Of a stretch of DNA of 64,000 nt, positions 17,312 to 25,888 are shown one piece after another. Position numbers and translations under genes: made by a program. The stretch's first letter is position 1, and the number at the start of each line of letters is the position of its first letter. Source of the DNA: an uncultured Eubacterium sp. (lineage in GTDB: Bacteria; Bacillota; Clostridia; Lachnospirales; Lachnospiraceae); assembly GCF_937958975.1 (NCBI RefSeq), contig NZ_CALGRE010000015.1:110891-174890 (forward strand), in the 5' to 3' direction. The notes under the pieces are model-generated. The model saw only the letters and a program-made list of their open reading frames with translations, searched no databases and was not told where the DNA came from.

Positions 17312-18706
17312 ATGAGAGAAAAGTTACAGTCGTTACCCGTAAATGAACTGAGGGAAATTGCAAAAACGAATGGAATAAAGTCGGTAAGTTCATTGAGGAA
17401 ACAACAGCTAATTGATATGATAATTGAGGTTATTGAAAAGAAAGACAAGGAACAGAAAACAGAAAATATACAAGAAATATCTGAAGAAAAGATTGAAAAA
17501 CAGGAAGCGGAAGACACAAGAAAAAGACATACGAAAAAAAGTGTAGAACATAAGGATGAGGTTCCAAATGAGCAGGGTAATTCTAAAACGGGAATATTGG
17601 AAGTTATGCCTGACGGATTCGGTTTTATAAGGTGTGATAATTATCTCCCCGGAGAGGATGATGTGTATGTGGCGCCATCACAGATAAAAAGATTTCGATT
17701 AAAAACAGGTGATTTTGTCACAGGTAGAGTGCGGGAAAAAAGAGAGAATGAAAAATTTGGTGCATTATATTATGTGGATATGGTAAATGGAGAAACTTTA
17801 GATAAGGTTTTGAACAGACCAAACTTTGAAGATTTGACACCGATTTTTCCGAATAAAAGATTACATTTAGAGACGGACGGACATAGTACGGCAATGAGAA
17901 TTGTCGATATTGTGAGCCCTATCGGAAAGGGACAGCGAGGAATGATTGTATCACCTCCGAAGGCGGGAAAAACAACTTTGTTGAAAGAGACAGCAAAGGC
18001 TGTATTGAAAAACAATCCGGAAATGGAAATGATTATATTATTGATAGATGAAAGACCGGAGGAGGTAACAGATATTAAAGAAGCAATTAAAGGGGATAAT
18101 GTAGAAGTTATCTATTCTACTTTTGATGAATTGCCGGAGCATCATAAAAGAGTATCTGAAATGGTAATCGAGAGAGCAAAAAGATTGGTCGAGCATGGAA
18201 AAGATGTGATTATCCTTCTGGACAGTATTACGAGGCTTGCGAGGGCATACAATATGACAGTTCCGCCAAGCGGAAGAACTTTGTCGGGAGGACTTGACCC
18301 GGCAGCGCTTCATATGCCAAAGAGATTTTTTGGCGCCGCCAGAAATATGAGAGAAGGTGGAAGTCTTACGATTTTGGCTACTGCTTTAGTAGAAACAGGA
18401 AGTAAAATGGATGACGTTGTTTATGAGGAATTTAAAGGAACAGGAAATATGGAATTGGTTCTTGACCGGAAATTATCTGAAAAACGAATTTTTCCGGCAA
18501 TCGATATTACAAAATCGGGTACAAGAAGAGAAGATTTACTGCTCGACACGGAAGAGCTGGGGGCATCGTACATTATTAGAAAAGAAATGAATGGAATGAG
18601 AAAAGAAGATGCTGTGGAACAGATTTTAAATTTATTTGCGAGGACAAAGAGTAATAAAGAGTTTATAGGGCAGATTGGAAAAATTAAAACAAATTATAGT
18701 CGATAA
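17312..18706 (+). CDS. rho: Transcription termination factor Rho
   Basis: A 464-residue hexameric RNA helicase. It has a Rho_N SAP-like helix-extension-helix (about 1-40), a charged linker (about 45-90), a cold-shock-like RNA-binding domain with GFGFIR and DVYVAPSQI, and an ATPase core with Walker A SPPKAGKTT, Walker B VIILLDSITRLARAYN, and the C-terminal GTGNMELVLDRKLSEKRIFPAID. The longer frame begins at TTG 17279; ATG 17312 is preferred because AAAGGAG lies 4 bases upstream. A small hairpin (17283-17288 with 17294-17299) sits just before the ribosome site. rpmE follows, as in many Firmicutes. Confidence 0.96.
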   Translation: MREKLQSLPVNELREIAKTNGIKSVSSLRKQQLIDMIIEVIEKKDKEQKTENIQEISEEKIEKQEAEDTRKRHTKKSVEHKDEVPNEQGNSKTGILEVMPDGFGFIRCDNYLPGEDDVYVAPSQIKRFRLKTGDFVTGRVREKRENEKFGALYYVDMVNGETLDKVLNRPNFEDLTPIFPNKRLHLETDGHSTAMRIVDIVSPIGKGQRGMIVSPPKAGKTTLLKETAKAVLKNNPEMEMIILLIDERPEEVTDIKEAIKGDNVEVIYSTFDELPEHHKRVSEMVIERAKRLVEHGKDVIILLDSITRLARAYNMTVPPSGRTLSGGLDPAALHMPKRFFGAARNMREGGSLTILATALVETGSKMDDVVYEEFKGTGNMELVLDRKLSEKRIFPAIDITKSGTRREDLLLDTEELGASYIIRKEMNGMRKEDAVEQILNLFARTKSNKEFIGQIGKIKTNYSR

Positions 18707-18771
18707 ATTGTGACAACTGAAATATCAGTTGAGTATTTGTTATAAACACGTTGTTTCTTAAAAAAAAGGGG

Positions 18772-18800
18772 TTGCTATTATATAATGGATATGATACAAT
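18772..18800 (+). promoter_or_regulatory. rpmE promoter
   Basis: TTGCTA (18772-18777) and TACAAT (18795-18800) are 17 bases apart, about 70 bases before rpmE. Confidence 0.7.
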
Positions 18801-18869
18801 ATGTAAGCTATTGAGTGAAAACGGATTGGCGTTGCCAATAAGCATAAAAAATAAGAAGAGGTGAATGTA

Positions 18870-19070
18870 ATGAGAGAAGGAATCCATCCAGATTACCAGG
18901 AAGCAACCGTTACATGTAACTGTGGTAACACATTCGTAACAGGTTCAACAAAATCAGAACTTCATGTTGAAATTTGCTCAGCATGTCATCCTTTCTACAC
19001 AGGTCAGCAGAAAGCTATTTCAGCTCGTGGTAGAATTGATAAGTTCAATAAGAAATATGGTATCAAATAA
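18870..19070 (+). CDS. rpmE: 50S ribosomal protein L31 (zinc form)
   Basis: A 66-residue L31 starting MREGIHPDY. It keeps the zinc cysteines in TCNCGNTF and EICSACHPFYTG, so it is the zinc-binding type rather than the zinc-free paralog. ATG 18870 is chosen over GTG 18861 because AGAGGTGA (18857-18864) is correctly spaced for it. It has its own promoter and terminator. Confidence 0.96.
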   Translation: MREGIHPDYQEATVTCNCGNTFVTGSTKSELHVEICSACHPFYTGQQKAISARGRIDKFNKKYGIK

Positions 19071-19084
19071 TTTTTAAGGATAAC

Positions 19085-19115
19085 AGGTTGGGAAGTGATT
19101 CTCAACCTATTTTCT
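19085..19115 (+). terminator. rpmE terminator
   Basis: A 10-bp stem with one G-U pair (19085-19094 with 19099-19108), GTGA loop, then ATTTTCTT. Confidence 0.75.
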
Positions 19116-19146
19116 TATTCTATGATGACAATACAGGTGGATAATT

Positions 19147-20184
19147 ATGAATGAAAAAAATAAATTAGGTTCATCAGGAATAGGCGGTCAGGCTGTCATG
19201 GAGGGAATCATGATGCGCAACAAGGAGGACTATGCCGTTGCTGTCAGAAAATCCGATGGTTCTATTGAGGTGGATGTACAAAAATATAAGGGAATCACAA
19301 GCGGAAAAAAGATTTTATCACTTCCATTTATTAGGGGTATCTTTAATTTCATAGATTCTATGATACTTGGAATAAAGACTCTTACTTTTTCTGCCAATCT
19401 ATTTGAAGAAAATGAAGAGGAGGAGCCGGATAAATTTGAGGAATGGCTGCTGAATAAGTTTGGTGACCGGGCAGAAAAAATTATAATGGGATTTACAGTT
19501 GCTCTGTCGGTGGTGATTGCGGTAGCGTTATTTATGATTTTACCATTGTTTATTGCTGATGTGATGGAAAGATATATTCCTGTAATTAATGAGAGACATG
19601 TACCGGTGATTGAAGGTTTGGTCAAAATCATAATATTTATAGGATATCTTTTATTGATTTCTCTTATGAAAGATATTCAGAGAACATTTATGTATCATGG
19701 TGCAGAGCATAAATGTATTAATTGTATTGAGAACGGAAAAATATTAAACGTTGAAAATGTTAGGCGCAGTTCAAGATTTCATAAAAGGTGCGGAACAAGT
19801 TTTCTGTTGATTGTACTTGTCATTAGTATTGTTATTTTTGTACTTATCAGAACAGATATAGTGTGGCTGAGATATCTTATTAGAATATTACTGATTCCGG
19901 TAATCGCAGGAATCTCATATGAATTTATAAGGAAAGCGGGTTCTTCGGATAATGCTATAATCAATGCCCTGAGTAAACCGGGGCTTTGGATGCAGAAAAT
20001 TACTACAAAAGAGCCGGACGATGATATGATTGAAGTGGCAATCGAGGCTGTGGAAGCAGTGTTTGACTGGGAAGAATATTTGAGAAATAATGGAATTGAG
20101 CTTCCTCAGGAGAAGAGAGAGGAAGCGCTGCCGAATGAATATGAAAAAGTAATGACGAGTTCAGGATTTAATTGGAAGTATTAA
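19147..20184 (+). CDS. DUF1385 membrane protein (YqhQ-like)
   Basis: A 345-residue protein of the DUF1385 family, recognisable from the N-terminal GGQAVMEGIMMR and the central MYHGAEHKCINCIE..RFHKRCGTSFL region. Three to four membrane helices are seen between about 110 and 270, with an acidic stretch at about 82-96. Function is unknown; the family very often precedes prmC and prfA in Clostridia, as here, where the prmC start lies 4 bases after its stop. Confidence 0.9.
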   Translation: MNEKNKLGSSGIGGQAVMEGIMMRNKEDYAVAVRKSDGSIEVDVQKYKGITSGKKILSLPFIRGIFNFIDSMILGIKTLTFSANLFEENEEEEPDKFEEWLLNKFGDRAEKIIMGFTVALSVVIAVALFMILPLFIADVMERYIPVINERHVPVIEGLVKIIIFIGYLLLISLMKDIQRTFMYHGAEHKCINCIENGKILNVENVRRSSRFHKRCGTSFLLIVLVISIVIFVLIRTDIVWLRYLIRILLIPVIAGISYEFIRKAGSSDNAIINALSKPGLWMQKITTKEPDDDMIEVAIEAVEAVFDWEEYLRNNGIELPQEKREEALPNEYEKVMTSSGFNWKY

Positions 20185-20188
20185 AAAA

Positions 20189-21037
20189 GTGAATAGTATA
20201 AAAGATTTAATTAAGCAGGCGTCAGATTATCTGAAAGATAAAGAGATAGCAGATTTTGATATTGACAGTTGGCTTTTGGCAGAGCATGTATTTCAAATAA
20301 CGAGAGCTAAAATATATTTATTTTCTGATATGAAAGCGGATGAGAGTAAGGCGGAAAAATATTTTGAACTGATAAAGAAAAGGGCAGAGCATATTCCATT
20401 GCAGCATCTTACGGGAATACAGGAATTTATGGGAATGGAGTTTATTGTAAATGAACATGTTCTCATACCAAGGCAGGACACAGAGACGCTGGTGGAAGAG
20501 GTAATCAGATATATTAATCAGAGAGAGAATATCGTTAAAGTGTTAGATATGTGTACCGGGTCGGGATGTATTGGTATCTCTATAGATAAAATATGTGACA
20601 ATGTACAGGTAGAAGCGGTTGATATTTCAGAAGAAGCTTTGTGTGTGGCAGAAAAAAATAATATAAAGCATAGTGGAAATGTAAACTTTATCTTGTCAGA
20701 TATGTTTGATAATATAGATAGAAAGTATGATGTTATTGTATCGAATCCGCCCTATATCGAGACAGCGGAAGTTGAAAAGCTAATGCCAGAGGTTCGCGAA
20801 CACGAACCGTTGATAGCATTAGACGGTACAGAGGATGGATTAAAATTTTATAGAATTATATGTGAAAATTTGAAAAAGTATTTGTCAGAAGAGGGCGCAG
20901 TCTTTTTTGAGATTGGATATAATCAGGGGGAGACGGTACCGGAAATTTTAAGACAAAACGGATTTGATAATATTAAGGTTATAAAAGATTTATCAGGAAA
21001 TGACAGAGTGGTTGTTGCATATAGAAAGAAAGCATAA
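20189..21037 (+). CDS. prmC: Release factor glutamine methyltransferase
   Basis: A 282-residue SAM methyltransferase that methylates the glutamine of the GGQ motif of release factors. It has the N-terminal helical substrate domain, LIPRQDTETLVE, SAM-binding VLDMCTGSGCIGIS and the catalytic NPPY in VIVSNPPYIE. The start is GTG 20189. Its substrate gene prfA begins 11 bases downstream. Confidence 0.95.
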   Translation: MNSIKDLIKQASDYLKDKEIADFDIDSWLLAEHVFQITRAKIYLFSDMKADESKAEKYFELIKKRAEHIPLQHLTGIQEFMGMEFIVNEHVLIPRQDTETLVEEVIRYINQRENIVKVLDMCTGSGCIGISIDKICDNVQVEAVDISEEALCVAEKNNIKHSGNVNFILSDMFDNIDRKYDVIVSNPPYIETAEVEKLMPEVREHEPLIALDGTEDGLKFYRIICENLKKYLSEEGAVFFEIGYNQGETVPEILRQNGFDNIKVIKDLSGNDRVVVAYRKKA

Positions 21038-21048
21038 GGAGACAGAAA

Positions 21049-22119
21049 ATGTTTGAGAAATTAGATGGAATAGTAGAGCGATATGACGAAATTATGGAGC
21101 AGTTAAATGACCCTAATGTTGTGAGTGACCAGAGCAATTTCAGAAAATTAATGAAAGAACAGAGTGATTTAGCTCCAATTGTTGAATTATATAAGAAATA
21201 TAAACAGGCAAAGCAGACGATAGAGGACAGTCTTTTTATTCTTGAAGAAGAAAGTGATGAGGATATGAAAGAATTGGCAAAAGAAGAAATGAATGAAGCT
21301 AAGGCATCGATTCCGGAAATGGAAGACCAATTAAAAATTTTGCTTTTGCCAAAAGATGAAAATGATGATAAAAACGTTGTCGTAGAAATCAGGGGTGGCG
21401 CCGGTGGCGATGAGGCGGCATTATTTGCAGCGGAACTTTACAGAATGTATTGTATGTACGCAGAAACACAGAGATGGAAAACGGAAATGATTTCAGTCAA
21501 TGAAAACGGATTAGGCGGTTTTAAGGAAGTTGTATTTATGATTAATGGTCAGGGTGCATATTCCAGACTGAAATATGAAAGTGGTGTACATCGTGTGCAG
21601 CGTATCCCGGTTACAGAATCAGGCGGACGTATCCATACATCTACTGCAACCGTCGCTATTATGCCGGAAGCGGAAGAAGTGGATGTGGAAATTGATATGA
21701 ATGATTGCCGCTTTGATGTGTTTAGAGCATCAGGAAATGGTGGTCAGTGTGTCAATACAACAGATTCGGCGGTGAGATTGACACATATACCGACAGGTAT
21801 TGTAATTTCATGTCAGGATGAAAAATCACAGTTGAAAAATAAAGATAAAGCACTGAAGGTTTTGAGAGCAAGATTGTACGAATTGGAATGCCAGAAAAAA
21901 CAGGATGCGGAGTCAGAGGCAAGAAGAAGTCAGATAGGAACCGGAGACAGGTCAGAAAAAATCAGAACATACAACTTCCCACAGGGGCGTGTGACAGACC
22001 ATAGAATAAAATTCACATCTCATAGATTAGAAAATATAATGAATGGCGATATCGACGAAATCATCAACAATTGTATTGCTGCTGACCAGGCGGCAAAACT
22101 CGCAAACGTGAACGACTAG
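21049..22119 (+). CDS. prfA: Peptide chain release factor 1
   Basis: A 356-residue class I release factor. The codon-recognition tripeptide is PVT (187-189, in RIPVTESGGRIHTS), which marks RF1 (UAA/UAG) rather than the SPF of RF2, and the peptidyl-hydrolysis GGQ is at 231-233. AGGAGAC precedes ATG 21049. The final codons (AACGACTAG region) are part of an inverted repeat shared with the repeat block downstream. Confidence 0.97.
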   Translation: MFEKLDGIVERYDEIMEQLNDPNVVSDQSNFRKLMKEQSDLAPIVELYKKYKQAKQTIEDSLFILEEESDEDMKELAKEEMNEAKASIPEMEDQLKILLLPKDENDDKNVVVEIRGGAGGDEAALFAAELYRMYCMYAETQRWKTEMISVNENGLGGFKEVVFMINGQGAYSRLKYESGVHRVQRIPVTESGGRIHTSTATVAIMPEAEEVDVEIDMNDCRFDVFRASGNGGQCVNTTDSAVRLTHIPTGIVISCQDEKSQLKNKDKALKVLRARLYELECQKKQDAESEARRSQIGTGDRSEKIRTYNFPQGRVTDHRIKFTSHRLENIMNGDIDEIINNCIAADQAAKLANVND

Positions 22120-22129
22120 CTATGAGTGC

Positions 22130-22193
22130 GATTGCCAAAAAAATATAGACAGTGACTGCTTGCAGTCGACTGTCTATAATTTTTTGGGCAATC
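22130..22193 (+). terminator. Long hairpin terminator after prfA
   Basis: A nearly continuous inverted repeat of about 30 bp per arm runs from GATTGCC (22130-22136) to GGCAATC (22187-22193), with inner arms TATAGACAGT/ACTGTCTATA and GACTGC/GCAGTC around a TT loop. A-rich and T-rich tracts lie in the outer stem. Confidence 0.75.
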
Positions 22194-22201
22194 ATAGTTA
22201 T

Positions 22202-22380
22202 ACAAACGAACACCGAGATGTAGCGAAGCGAAATCGAGGTGTTCGTTTGTATGCACTCATAGCAAGTCGTTAGAAAGAGATGAGTGCAAACGAACAGATG
22301 CAGCGAAGCGAAATCGAGGTGTTCGTTTGTATGCACTCATAGCAAGTCGTTAGAAAGAAATGATTGCCAACGAACAAAGG
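22202..22380. repeat. 80-bp tandem repeat with internal hairpin, about 2.2 copies
   Basis: The block 22222-22278 recurs without change exactly 80 bases later at 22302-22358, and a third partial copy (TGATTGCC-AACGAACA) ends at 22380. Each unit holds a hairpin made by AAACGAACA(CC) and (GG)TGTTCGTTT around GATG(T/C)AGCGAAGCGAAATCGA, followed by ATGCACTCATAGCAAGTCGTTAG. The latter is the reverse complement (one mismatch) of the end of prfA at about 22112-22129. Slightly diverged junctions include GCACTCAT/ATGAGTGC pairs. The repeat reaches the ribosome site of the next gene. It fills the 275-base gap; no gene is seen in it. Confidence 0.85.
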
Positions 22381-22393
22381 GAGGGAAATTGTA

Positions 22394-23224
22394 ATGGCAA
22401 AGATATTATGTTCCACGGGAGCGCTCATCGGCAGACCGAATCATCGTGATTATCATTTATTGCAAGATTTAAAAGCAAAACTGGATTGTGATGGATTTGA
22501 ATTTATGATGTACAGCACATGGTATAATGAAGTTGACAAAATAGTGGATTTTCTAAATGATTTACATATAGACATTCCTGTGATGCATTGTGATAAGCAT
22601 ATCGGTGAAATGATAAGTAAAGGTGTAGATGAGGAGAATAGAGAAGCTCTAAGATTATTTGAAATAAATTGTATGATGGCTCAGAAACTTGGAACCCAAA
22701 AGTTGGTAGTCCACCTTTGGGATGGAATGACATCGGATAAATATTTTGAAAATAATTTAAAAACTTATAAGAATTTGGATACAATAATTAAAAAATACAA
22801 CATAGACTTGTTGGTTGAAAACGTAGTTTGTAATCAATTTGACCCGATGAAACATTGGAGGCAGTTAGCGGAAGTTTATCCGGATGTACATTTTGTGTTT
22901 GATACAAAGATGGCAGCATTCCATGGGCAGGAGAACGTGTTATTTGAAGATGACTATGCATGGCTGTGGAGGGACAATCATATAAGGCATTATCATATAA
23001 ATGATTATGGCGGAGGATATATGGAGTGGAGTAAATTGCATACATTGCCATTAGGTAAAGGAAAAATAGACTTTGATGCCTTTTTTCGAGTGTTACAAAA
23101 AAGCGGTTATGATGATACATTTACGGTAGAAGCCACAGCTTTTGGGGAAGATGGGACCATCGATGTGGAAATGTTAAACAGGTGTTTTTTTGAGATTCGT
23201 GAATATATGAAAATACAAAAATAG
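22394..23224 (+). CDS. Sugar-phosphate isomerase/epimerase-like TIM-barrel protein
   Basis: A 276-residue protein of the xylose-isomerase-like TIM-barrel superfamily (AP endonuclease 2 / IolE-type). Typical pieces are GFEFMMYSTWYNE near the start, a central LVENV, FDTKMAA, HYHINDYGGG and a C-terminal DTFTVEA before the last helix, with His, Glu and Asp placed as in the metal-binding family. ATG 22394 is chosen over TTG 22364 because GGGAGGG (22379-22385) lies 8 bases upstream. Substrate is unknown; it is next to polysaccharide genes but separated by 86 bases. Confidence 0.75.
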   Translation: MAKILCSTGALIGRPNHRDYHLLQDLKAKLDCDGFEFMMYSTWYNEVDKIVDFLNDLHIDIPVMHCDKHIGEMISKGVDEENREALRLFEINCMMAQKLGTQKLVVHLWDGMTSDKYFENNLKTYKNLDTIIKKYNIDLLVENVVCNQFDPMKHWRQLAEVYPDVHFVFDTKMAAFHGQENVLFEDDYAWLWRDNHIRHYHINDYGGGYMEWSKLHTLPLGKGKIDFDAFFRVLQKSGYDDTFTVEATAFGEDGTIDVEMLNRCFFEIREYMKIQK

Positions 23225-23310
23225 GAATAAAAAATAAAAGGAAATGGTTGTATCATAGTGTGTTTTTTGATATCATTATTTATAATTGTGGCATTAAGGA
23301 GGTCAAGCCT

Positions 23311-24039
23311 ATGGTAGACATAACAGATATTCATAGCCACATCTTGTTTCAGGTAGATGATGGTTCACCATCGATTGAAACATCATTGGAGATTTTAAAA
23401 AAAGAATATCAGCAGGGCGTACGAAATGTAATATGTACACCACATTATCATGCAGGAGAATGTATGCCGAAACCTGACGTCATAAAAAAGAATTTTTTGA
23501 CATTGAAAAGAGAAGTGATAAAAGAGATACCAGGCCTTGAGCTTTTTCTTGGAAATGAGATTATGGCGTGTAATGATATGGTGGAGCTGCTTGAAAGAGG
23601 AGAGCTTTTTACGCTTGCAGATTCTAATTATGTATTAGTGGAGTTTTATCCTACGGTTCAGTATGCTCAGATGGAGAGGAGTATTAATTCATTTTTGAAT
23701 GGAGGTTATACTCCGATTATTGCGCATTGTGAGCGGTATAAATGTTTGCGCAATACGTTGAGAACTATTAATAGTAGAAATATTAGTCATTTAATAGAAA
23801 AAGGAGCATATTTACAAGTAAACACAGAGAGTGTATTTGGTAAAAACCATAAATTTGTATCAAAATTAATTGACAATGACTTTTTGCATTTGATAGCAAG
23901 CGATGCACATAATTTAGGAAGGCGCGGTGTGTATTGGAAAGAATGTATCAAATATTTAGAAAAAAGATACAATGATGATTACCTTCATTGGTTATTAATA
24001 GAAAATCCAGCTAAGGTACTGAAAGGTGAGTACATATAA
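23311..24039 (+). CDS. cpsB: CpsB/YwqE-type tyrosine-protein phosphatase (PHP domain)
   Basis: A 242-residue manganese-dependent phosphatase that dephosphorylates the BY-kinase of polysaccharide synthesis. PHP metal motifs are visible: DIHSHILFQVDDGS (H8, H10), CTPHYH, LGNEI, IAHCERY and ASDAHN. An upstream in-frame start exists at 23248, but ATG 23311 has a perfect AAGGAGG 8 bases before it. It begins the phosphatase-Wzz-kinase set. Confidence 0.92.
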   Translation: MVDITDIHSHILFQVDDGSPSIETSLEILKKEYQQGVRNVICTPHYHAGECMPKPDVIKKNFLTLKREVIKEIPGLELFLGNEIMACNDMVELLERGELFTLADSNYVLVEFYPTVQYAQMERSINSFLNGGYTPIIAHCERYKCLRNTLRTINSRNISHLIEKGAYLQVNTESVFGKNHKFVSKLIDNDFLHLIASDAHNLGRRGVYWKECIKYLEKRYNDDYLHWLLIENPAKVLKGEYI

Positions 24040-24064
24040 AGTTGAAAGGAACATATAGAATACT

Positions 24065-25030
24065 ATGGATAATAGGATAGAAAATAAAATAAATTATGGA
24101 ATGAATAATCCCATAGGATATAATGAATTTATTTCGGGTAATATTGAGACAGAGGAAATAAAGAATGAAATTGAAATAGATGTGCGTGGTTTGTTTGCGG
24201 CAATTCTGAATCGACTTGTTGTTATTGTTTTAATTGGAATACTTATAGGGGGCGTTGCATTTGCATATACACAATATTTTGTTGATTCTCAGTATGTAGC
24301 AACTACAAAAGTATATATATTAAGTAAACAGGACCCGAACCAAAAAACTCTGACTGCATCGGACATTTCCTTTGCTTCCTATCTGGCGAAGGATTATGAA
24401 GAATTACTGGCAACACGTCCGGTATTAGAGGAAGTGAAAAAAGAACTTAATTTAGATAAGTCGGTAGATACGCTTCAACATATGATAACTGTTTCTCTTA
24501 AGGAAGAAACACGTCTTATGGAAATTTCAGTTACAAGTACAGACCCTAAACTGGCAAAAAAAATTGCTGATAAAGTAGTCGAAGTAGCGAATGAGCGACT
24601 AAAAGTTATAATGGATGGTTTAGAGCCGGTACGCTTAGCAGAGGAGGCAGAAGTTCCGACAATCCCTTCTTCGCCAAATGTAAAAAAGAATGCGATGATT
24701 GGATTTATTGTCGGTTTTGGTATTTCATTATTAGTTGTGATAATTATGTTTATTCTGGATGATACCATTAAAACACCGGACGATATTGAAAAGAAATTAG
24801 GTGTAAGTGTCTTGGCTGCAATACCGTTAAAGAGCGCGGAGAGCAGTTCCAGAAGAAGTTCTTATGGATATGGTTATGGCCACAGTGAGAGCAAAAAGAA
24901 AAACGATAAGAAGAAAGTCAAGCAAAAGGATAAAAAAGTGCAAAAAGATAAAAACAATACAGCAGACACGAAAAAAGATGAACAGACTGTGGCAGATAAC
25001 AAAGAAAAAAATACGAAGGGAAAGGAGTAA
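24065..25030 (+). CDS. Wzz/CapA-type polysaccharide chain-length and kinase activator protein
   Basis: A 321-residue membrane adaptor. The Wzz domain runs from TM1 (about 51-69) through the periplasmic-equivalent loop with LTASDISFASYLAKDYEELL and the proline-rich EEAEVPTIPSSPN before TM2 (about 204-230). The cytosolic end VSVLAAIPL is the usual kinase-activating segment. Beyond it is an unusual tail (about 260-321) with SYGYGYGHS and then a long run of Lys, Asp and Glu. The YGYG element is echoed in the kinase tail encoded next. Confidence 0.88.
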   Translation: MDNRIENKINYGMNNPIGYNEFISGNIETEEIKNEIEIDVRGLFAAILNRLVVIVLIGILIGGVAFAYTQYFVDSQYVATTKVYILSKQDPNQKTLTASDISFASYLAKDYEELLATRPVLEEVKKELNLDKSVDTLQHMITVSLKEETRLMEISVTSTDPKLAKKIADKVVEVANERLKVIMDGLEPVRLAEEAEVPTIPSSPNVKKNAMIGFIVGFGISLLVVIIMFILDDTIKTPDDIEKKLGVSVLAAIPLKSAESSSRRSSYGYGYGHSESKKKNDKKKVKQKDKKVQKDKNNTADTKKDEQTVADNKEKNTKGKE

Positions 25031-25036
25031 GAAAAG

Positions 25037-25774
25037 GTGTTAAATATAAATCTTGATAAGATTACCGATTTGGACTTTAAAACGAAAGAGGCATATAAAA
25101 CATTGCGAACAAATGTACAGTTCTGTGGAGATGATGTGAAGATTATTTCCCTGACAAGCTGTGTGCCTAACGAAGGAAAGTCTATGGTTTCGTTTAACCT
25201 GGCTATTTCTATGGCAGAGACAGGGAAAAAAGTTTTGTTTGTAGATGCTGACCTTAGAAAATCAGTTCTCATCGGAAGATATAAAATAAATAAAGCAATT
25301 AAAGGACTTACTCAGTTTCTTTCAGGAGCAGAAACTTTAGATAATGTTAAGTATACTACAAATGTTCAAAATCTTGATATGATTTTATCGGGACCTGTTC
25401 CACCGAATCCGGCAGAACTTCTGAATAATGATAAATTTAAGGAACTTCTTGAGGTGTCAAGAAAAGAATATGATTATGTTATAATTGATACACCGCCGAT
25501 TGGTCAGGTGATTGACCCGGCTATTGTGGCGCAGCAGACAGATGGCGTTATCTTTTTGATTTCACAAGCTAATATCAGTTATAAATATGCACAGAAACAG
25601 ATTGAACAGATGAAGAAATCAAGATGTAGGATTTTGGGTGCGGTTCTTAATAAAGTAGACCCGGAAGAAAAGGGCAGTTATTACGGTGGCTATTATGGCA
25701 GATATTCTAAGAAGGGATATGGCTATGGATATGGCTACGGTTACGGATATGGAAATAATCGCGAATACAAATAG
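25037..25774 (+). CDS. cpsD: Bacterial tyrosine kinase (CpsD/YwqD type)
   Basis: A 245-residue BY-kinase that autophosphorylates on a tyrosine tail and controls polysaccharide export. Walker A is SCVPNEGKSM (K48), Walker A' LFVDADLRKS and Walker B YDYVIIDTPP. The C-terminal 35 residues carry twelve tyrosines, including six alternating Tyr-Gly pairs (GYGYGY...), an extended version of the usual Tyr cluster. GTG 25037 is the start, 9 bases after AAAGGAG, and 6 bases after the adaptor stop. No glycosyltransferases follow in this window. Confidence 0.92.
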   Translation: MLNINLDKITDLDFKTKEAYKTLRTNVQFCGDDVKIISLTSCVPNEGKSMVSFNLAISMAETGKKVLFVDADLRKSVLIGRYKINKAIKGLTQFLSGAETLDNVKYTTNVQNLDMILSGPVPPNPAELLNNDKFKELLEVSRKEYDYVIIDTPPIGQVIDPAIVAQQTDGVIFLISQANISYKYAQKQIEQMKKSRCRILGAVLNKVDPEEKGSYYGGYYGRYSKKGYGYGYGYGYGYGNNREYK

Positions 25775-25777
25775 CAG

Positions 25778-25812
25778 ATAACACCTATGATGACAGCATA
25801 GGTGTTATTTGT
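25778..25812 (+). terminator. Weak terminator after cpsD
   Basis: A perfect 12-bp stem (25778-25789 with 25797-25808) is followed by a short, interrupted T stretch. A second small GC stem with five Ts lies at 25843-25860. They suggest that the polysaccharide module and the next cassette are at least partly separate transcripts. Confidence 0.5.
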
Positions 25813-25888
25813 ATCATTGATGATTATAGACAATCTCAGAATGCGGCTTGTGCCGTTTTTGGTAGTTTATTACAGGGATATAATTAAA

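Noticed and set aside
22202..22380. Tandem repeat as a CRISPR array
   Set aside because: The whole 80-bp period is repeated, including the parts that would be spacers, only about two copies exist, and there is no cas gene. It is a plain tandem repeat.
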